Of a stretch of 64,000 bases of DNA, positions 58,231 to 64,000 are shown one piece after another. The stretch's first letter is position 1. Each line of letters begins with the position of its first letter. The position numbers and the translations under genes were made by a program. Below the pieces are notes generated by a model. That model was not told where the DNA came from, did not search any database, and worked only from the letters and a program-made list of their open reading frames with translations. The stretch comes from Desmodesmus armatus (Eukaryota; Chlorophyta; Chlorophyceae; Sphaeropleales; Scenedesmaceae): positions 248,001-312,000 of the forward strand of contig VIIQ02000743.1 in assembly GCA_007449985.2 (NCBI GenBank). The letters run 5' to 3'.

Positions 58231-60925
58231 TTACAACTGGAAGCTGGTTGCACTGCCCCAGCTCCGTTTGTGCCCATGGCCGCGTGCTGCATGCTGGTTG
58301 CTGGAATGCAGGACTGCTTCCTGCACCGGCACCCCGCCGCCCTTGCTGCTGCTCGGCACCCCCGCTGCTCCAGCGCCCGTGGCACCCACTAGAGCAGGCA
58401 CCGGGGACGACCCCGACAGCATCGGACACACAAGCAGCGCGTTGCCGCCCACACCCGCGGTGAGGAGCGTCCTGCTGTGCGGCCGGGTCAGCGGGCTCCG
58501 TGGCGGCAGCCCGACTGCGCTGCGCGCGGCCCTGATGCTGTCGCGCGCCGTCAGCCAAAGCCCTGAGGCCCCAACCCCGCCTCGCTGCCGCTTGTACAGC
58601 GTGACCAGCAGCACCGCCACCACTAGCAGCGACAACGTGGGCATGCTGCCCAGGGCCCTGCTGGGCACTTCTGGCTCTGTGAGCATGCCATGGACCATGT
58701 TGGGCACTGCCAGGGTAGGGGCACGGACCAGGAACGGCTGCGCGGCACGCAGCTTGCGCGCCACCGGCTGCCCAGCTGCCGCTGCAGCGCGCGCAAGGCC
58801 GGCTTGCTGCTGCACCTGGTGCTGCTGGTGCTGGGGAGCTGCCTGCTGCTGTGAGACAACCTGCTGCTGCATGCGCGCCTGCGGCTGCTGCGGTTGCTTG
58901 TCATGCGCGTGAACCTGCTGCTGCTGCGCCTTGTGCTGCATGATCTGCTCTTCCAAGATGGGCCGGCGTGCGTGCTTGTGGGGGTGCACACCGGACTGAC
59001 CGACTGCTGCATGGGCGCCTGAAGCGCCTGTCAGCACCGCTGCAGGCGCCCCAGCGGGGACACCAGCTGCTGGCCCTGCCGCAGCCCCTGCAGCAGTGCC
59101 AGGTGCTGCCGCCGCTGCTGCTGAAGCCGCTCCTGCAGAGCCGCTGTCCTTGAGCTGCTGTGGTCGATGCAGGGTGCTGCTGAGCTTCCTGATGAAGACA
59201 GACAGCCCGCTTGGCTGGGAGATCTTCCAGCTGCCCATGAACATGTGATACACGTACGGCAACGGGTCAGCTGCATGGAACACTGCTGTGGGGCAGCCAA
59301 ACACAGGCTGCGGCAAGATGCGCACATCGCCCACGCGCCCGCCACCAATCATTTGCTCCACAGATATGTTTGCAACCTGCAGCCACGGCGAGGCGGAAAG
59401 TTGTAATTTGAGCCATTGAGCTGTGTAGGGGACGTGGTGGGGTATTTGTGAGCCAGCACTTGAGCCCTTGAAGGCAACACATCGGCATGCAAGCCAGAAG
59501 CACTGTGCTGTCTGTGAGAACTCACAAGTGGCTCAGCCCAAATAATTCCGGTCAAGGCCTGCCATTACCCTCCACCACCTCTTCCCTGACAGCACGCAGT
59601 GCATGACTCCGCACATTCCCCATCGCAAAACACAACTTGTGCATGCCCTGCATGACGCCCTGCCCACCTGGCGTAGGTAATCGTGCACACTGTCGCTCCA
59701 TATGCCTGGTCCCGTGCGCTCCAAGATCGCGTGGTCCCTGTCGGGGTCAACAAACTTGCCCGCGCGCTCCTCGGCCACGTGCTGTGCAACGTACTGGCCC
59801 ATGCGGCATACCACCGGGTGGCCGGGACGTGCCGCGATTGACCACTGCACCATCTGGACCTGCAGCGCGCAACAGCACGACGGCAACAGCAGGGATACAT
59901 TTATTGATGATGCAGTCTAAAAGGTGAGGCAGGGCGCCACAACCAGAGTGGGCCAACATGGCGCATACTAAAGAAGAGCATACAAGCAGACACTCTGGTG
60001 CTGTGTAGTCCAGTAAGCTCATGGGAGAAGGGGGCGGGTGCACCATCTGCAGGCAGTCCATCATCTTCCTGCTGGCGGTGCAGTTTCTGGAGCTCACCTG
60101 GCGTGAATAAGACCGCTGCCTGGCCTCCTCTGGAGTGGTGAACACATTCTCAATGCCCACCAGCAGCCCTGCGTCCTGCGCCCACTGGCTGATGGGCCGG
60201 GCGGCCATGACATCGCTGTCGGCATACACGCCACCCATGCGGCACAGCACCAGGTAGCGCCACAGGTCTGTGCGCTCCACAGGGCTGCCGAGACCGTCGA
60301 ATGTGGGCAGCAGGTGCGGGTAGTAGGTCGTCATGAATGCACGGATGTCGGCATCGTCAAACAGCATGAGACTGTACCCTGGGTTGTAGTACGCCCAGCT
60401 GGCCATGGCCAGCACCTGATGCGGCTGCAGCTTGTTTTTGTCTTTCACTGTGAAGTGCACCAGCCGGGGCAAGCTGTGCTGGGGCTGCGGGTTTGGGTCG
60501 ACCAGGCGTCCGATGTCGGCCTCGCCAGACAGCATGGGCTCAAAGACGACCCGAAACTCGGGCTGTACTGAGTGCAGCAGCTCAACCAGCTGCGGCAGGG
60601 TGAGGTGCTTGTGCTTGTTGAGGTCCTTGGGCAGTCTGAACTGCTGCAGGAGGTCATCGTGCGAGACCTCCTGGCCCTCAACCATGCCTGCCTGCTGGCG
60701 ACATATGTCAAAGGTGTCGACTGCGCTGCTGAAGTTGTAGTGAGACAGGATGGGCGCCACGCTGCTGCCATAATGCAGAAGCTGCGGCTGGTACGTCAGC
60801 AGCCTGTGCTGCTGCGTGCTGGCTGCTGCTGCTGGCAGTGCATGGGCGCTGTGGGCACTGACCAGCAGCAGGACCAGCAGCAGCAGGCATGACAGGGAGC
60901 CTGCTGCTGCTGGACCAGCATCCAT
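58231..60925 (-). CDS. GT32-type (OCH1-like) glycosyltransferase with C-terminal membrane span
   Basis: Three exons in transcript order (60925-60098, 59859-59668, 59376-58231), all phase 0, encode 721 residues. The N-terminus is a signal peptide or anchor (GSLSCLLLLVLLLVSAHSAH). The catalytic core begins near LPRLVHFTVKDKNKLQP and includes WAYYNPGYSLMLFDDADI, ERTDLWRYLVLCRMGGVYAD and the DxD metal/nucleotide-sugar motif (YADSD, about residues 231-236). These are hallmarks of GT32/DXD-sugar glycosyltransferases such as OCH1. Then come GPGIWSDSVHDYL and HMFMGSWK. After about residue 420 there is a long Ala/Pro/Gln/His linker and a second hydrophobic span (LSLLVVAVLLVTLYKR, about 578-600). A Golgi role in protein or matrix glycan synthesis is inferred. 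The stop codon overlaps a TGTAA. Confidence 0.87.
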
Positions 60926-61630
60926 ACCAAATCCTGTGGTCAACAGGCACCACACAGGGCAGTCCAAGGGACGCAGCACACACCGTCAAGTTTAGAAGGT
61001 GCGACAAATTTGGAAGCTGTGCTGTGCCAGGTGTCTGTGCTGTGAGGGCTGATCACGCACAGCTACGATGCCTGATGATGACACTCTTTTCCACGATCGT
61101 GGAACCGTGGTAACACTGCCTGATGGTGTCTTCTGGGTGCACTACAATGTGCTGCTGGGGTCAAGCTGCAGCTGCAGCTGATCAGGCAAGGTCCTGCCAA
61201 AGGCACCAGTGTAACTATACAGACTCAATAATCCTTACCGGCTGCGAAAAGGCTGCTGTAGCCAGCTGGCAGGTAGGTCGAAGGTGCGGGAAAGCGCTGA
61301 AGACTCCTTGTTGTGCGTGGGACTCAGTCAAGCGAGGCTAGATGCTTCCTGAGCCAGACCATGTTGACCTGAATCATACAACAGTAGATGCATTTCGGTT
61401 TCACGCCGTTTAGAAGGTACACAAGTGTGACAGAGAATGAGATTTTGTATTCAATCGCTCGTTTTCTCTCCTCAGCTGAGTTTGTACTACGCAGAGTAAG
61501 GAGAGAAACGTTTCGTTACCTTCGATTCTGGCGCACGCAGCATCTGATTCATTTTCAACTCAACAATGCTCCCCCTTGAGGATTCCTGCTAGAATCATCA
61601 ACCCACCAACCTCCTTGTCCAGCATCATAC
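60926..61630. promoter_or_regulatory. Divergent promoter, GT32 and CEP104 genes
   Basis: A 705-bp spacer between diverging ATGs with no supportable exon. A small palindrome, ccacgatcgtgg, lies at 61092-61103. Confidence 0.45.
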
Positions 61631-64000
61631 ATGAAGGCAGCTGGGGGGCCGCAGAAGCTGCGTTTCACCATCCACAACTGTTCAGGAGAGGTCAGCACTG
61701 GCGCTCTGAGTCTGCGGGAGTGTCTCTTGGGAGTGCTCTGAGTGCAGCAGCTGACTTGCCTCTCTGCTGGGCTGCAGGACACCGACTACCCAGTCAGGGA
61801 GCTGCTATATCACAGCCCACAGACAAGAGGATGGCAGTCCCCCAGGTATGGACATAGGCAGCAACTGCGCTCGCTGCGTCACATGCTGCCAGTCCACCAA
61901 AATCATGGCAACCGGCTGTTGGTGGTGACCACGGGCCACCACTGCTGCCCTGCAGGTTTTGCAAGTACCCACAAGAGCTGGTGCTGCGGTTGGAGCGCCC
62001 TTCAAAGGTTCAGCAGATCCAGATACTGGCGCATGAGTACAAGGTACAGGTGGCTGCGTGCAGTGAGCATGACCACGGGCCAGCAGCTCTCCCTCCAAGC
62101 AGCACCAGCAACAGTACCGATGCAAAGTGGCCATCACACTCAAAGCGCTCTCCGTCACCTGCCGCCAAGCAGATGGGGTGTGTCACTGGCGCCATGCTGC
62201 AAACAGCGCCCGCCACTTGCTTATCCTTTTGCCCCTGCTGTCACATGCAGATCCCTACCAAGATCGAGGTGTTTGTGGGCTTTGCAAATGGGGCTGCAGC
62301 AGCAGCAGCGGGCGTGGATAGCACAGCAGCAGCAAGCGGTGGCAGCATGCGGCGCTTGGGCTACCTGTCGTTTGACAGCAACGAGCGCAGCAACCACCAG
62401 GCACGTGAGCTCAAGAGCGTGCATGTGACAGTGGAGGCTGAGCTGGTGAGACTTGTGATACACCGCTGTCACGTCAACAAGCTCAACATATACAACCAGG
62501 TGGGCCAGGCTGGCTGTGCATCATTACAGGCCCACCAACTGCTCGGTGTTACTGGCTTCCTCCCACTCGTGTGAGGGTACTGCCGCCGGATGACAGCCAC
62601 CCACTGTTAACCCCAGCACCAGCATGGCCCTGCAGTTGGGGGGGCACTATGCATGCTTGCATGGTGTCTGGCAGAGCAGACAGCAGCGTACATGCATGCG
62701 CACAGACACTCTGCCTCGTGCTACATATGATAACTGGTGCACACACATCGTAGTGCACTGAAGTACGGGAGGTTGCTGTATGCACATTTGGGAACATTTC
62801 ATGCGCAAGTGCCCTGGCAAAATACCTTCATGCTGCCATGTGGTCTGGACATGCGAGCTTTGTAGCCCTCAATCTGTTGGCAATTGCCAGCAAGTGCAGC
62901 GCCTGTAGATAGCAGCCAACAGCATGCACCAACATCTACACGTGTGTCTAGGACCCATTGTGCAACACGCATGCTGTGGTGTGCAGGTGGGCATCATAGC
63001 CCTCAACCTGATTGGTGAACCCCTGCGCCAAGCGCCTGAGGGGCCCCCGGGCTTCCTCGACACTGAGGGGCCCACCAGCCATGAGCTGCCTTACTACAAC
63101 AGGGCAGCAGGAGAGATGGCAGACCTGCAGCTGGACGTCCATGTCGACAGCACCACTGCGGCACGCATCAAGGTCAGACAGCAGGCTTGCTCCAGCGCTC
63201 ACAGCAGCAGAGCAGCACAGTGGCGGTAGCAGGACACACAGTACAGGGATGGGGAGTTTTGTTCTTATCGTGGCGTACAGCTGGTTGACACAGATGTCAG
63301 CCTATTTCTGGTTGAGTTGGCCTGACGCTGCTCTATGCAAGGGGTTTTGCGTCAAGGGTCAGCTAGCAGGTGATTGCGACGCACCTTTGTGTGTCATGTG
63401 TTGCCCACCAGCGTAGCATGCTACAAGCTGGAGTGGGCACTCTGTGAGTTTAGCCTGCCATGCTGTGCTGTGCTGTGCTTTGCTCCCTGTGCAGGAGCTT
63501 GCGCGCGCCAAGGATGCTGCTGTTGCTGCTGAGGACTATGATGAGGCCAAGCGGCTCAAGGCAGCCATCGAGCGGCTGAAGGTGGGTCCATGCTGGTTTA
63601 ATCGAGACCATCAACACGCCCGTGTGTACTGACAGCATACAGCTCACTGTTCACTGGCCTCGCGCCTGCTGAGATACGGCGTATGCATGCTTGCAGGGTT
63701 TGAAGTCTTCTCTTTGCATGCCCTATGTACCTGTGCTCTGTGCCAGTTTTGCAACTGGCTGAGCTGCAAGCTTGCTCTCCTGGGGGCCTCTTTGGGGGAA
63801 GATCATGCTGCAGTGTTTTGCGCTTGGAGCCATACCGCATTTTGTGCTTCGTCGCGTGCACAGTAACGTGCTTCGTGCGTTGTGCTCCCCCCCCCCCCCC
63901 CCCCGCATCACCTGCACTGTGTTCTGTCCTGTCCTGCACTCGCGTCCTGCAGGCCGTGGGCGGCAAGGTGGCGCAGCTGGAGGCTCGCAAGCGCCTTGCA
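61631..64000 (+). CDS. CEP104: CEP104/FAP256 ciliary-tip protein, 3' part beyond window
   Basis: Homologue of CEP104 (FAP256 in Chlamydomonas), which caps microtubule ends at the tips of cilia and helps shape the central-pair and A-tubule tip. Exons 61631-61690, 61778-61845, 61956-62043, 62251-62499, 62987-63172, 63495-63581 and 63953 to the edge join in phase (262 codons so far). The N-terminal jelly-roll domain is clear: LRFTIHNCSGE, LLYHSPQTRGWQSPRFCKYP, LVLRLERPSKVQQIQILAHE, IPTKIEVFVG and HVNKLNIYNQVGIIALNLIG. Then ELARAKDAAVAAEDYDEAKR begins the coiled coil typical of the family. The TOG and zinc-finger parts should lie further right. An Ala/Ser-rich insert occurs after FVGFANG. This gene implies cilia at some stage of the life cycle, or retained ciliary genes. 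Confidence 0.93.
63887..63904. repeat. (C)18 mononucleotide run
   Basis: Eighteen C residues in intron 6 of CEP104, 48 nt before the 3' splice site. Confidence 0.95.

Noticed and set aside
1..64000. tRNA, rRNA, CRISPR arrays, transposase or reverse transcriptase genes, viral genes
   Set aside because: Looked for by eye on both strands; no cloverleaf with A/B boxes, spacer array or recognisable mobile-element protein was found. A covariance-model search could still find small RNAs.

Overview
This window reads as nuclear DNA from a green alga, probably a chlorophycean (Chlamydomonadales or Sphaeropleales; the order is inferred). The genes are intron-rich, with gtgagt/gtaagt donors and (t)gcag acceptors. 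Coding exons are packed with CAG/GCA-type Ala, Gln and Ser tracts. TGTAA, the chlorophyte poly(A) signal, occurs downstream of several genes. The content fits an alga: a starch-binding CBM20 protein, a ciliary-tip CEP104/FAP256 protein, a spliceosomal SART1/Snu66 protein and secreted Cys-rich matrix-type proteins. I rebuilt exon structures by hand from splice sites and checked that reading phase carries across each junction.

Layout, left to right: SART1/Snu66 (-, 3' end off the window) lies head-to-head with a CBM20 protein (+). The CBM20 gene converges on a YaaW/UPF0174-like protein (-), which lies head-to-head with a membrane coiled-coil protein (+). Next come an ankyrin-repeat tail-anchored protein (+) and three tandem paralogues of a secreted Cys-rich protein (+; called A, B and C here, 22.4-42.8 kb). 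Gene C converges on a fold-III PLP decarboxylase (-), which lies head-to-head with a P-loop-NTPase-like protein (+). That gene converges on a GT32-type glycosyltransferase (-), which lies head-to-head with CEP104/FAP256 (+, runs off the right edge). There are four short divergent promoters (0.36-0.7 kb) and three long convergent spacers (2.7-4.3 kb).

The main biology is the A/B/C array. Each gene encodes a signal peptide, a run of GCC2/GCC3 (ephrin-receptor-like) Cys modules and two PAN/Apple-like modules. Almost every module sits on its own symmetric phase 1-1 exon. Copy B has gained a Ser-Pro glycoprotein-type linker and extra introns, and its introns hold a (GGTAC)9 array and an interstitial telomere tract.

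The most unusual single locus is the YaaW-like gene. A tandem duplication there copies part of an exon and its 5' splice site, and it contains three 22-bp repeats whose total (66 bp) keeps the frame open. All three convergent spacers switch abruptly from G/T-rich to C/A-rich on the + strand, which suggests very long, strand-biased 3' UTRs meeting tail-to-tail. Two genes (ankyrin and NTPase-like) have reading-frame breaks that could be assembly indels or real lesions.
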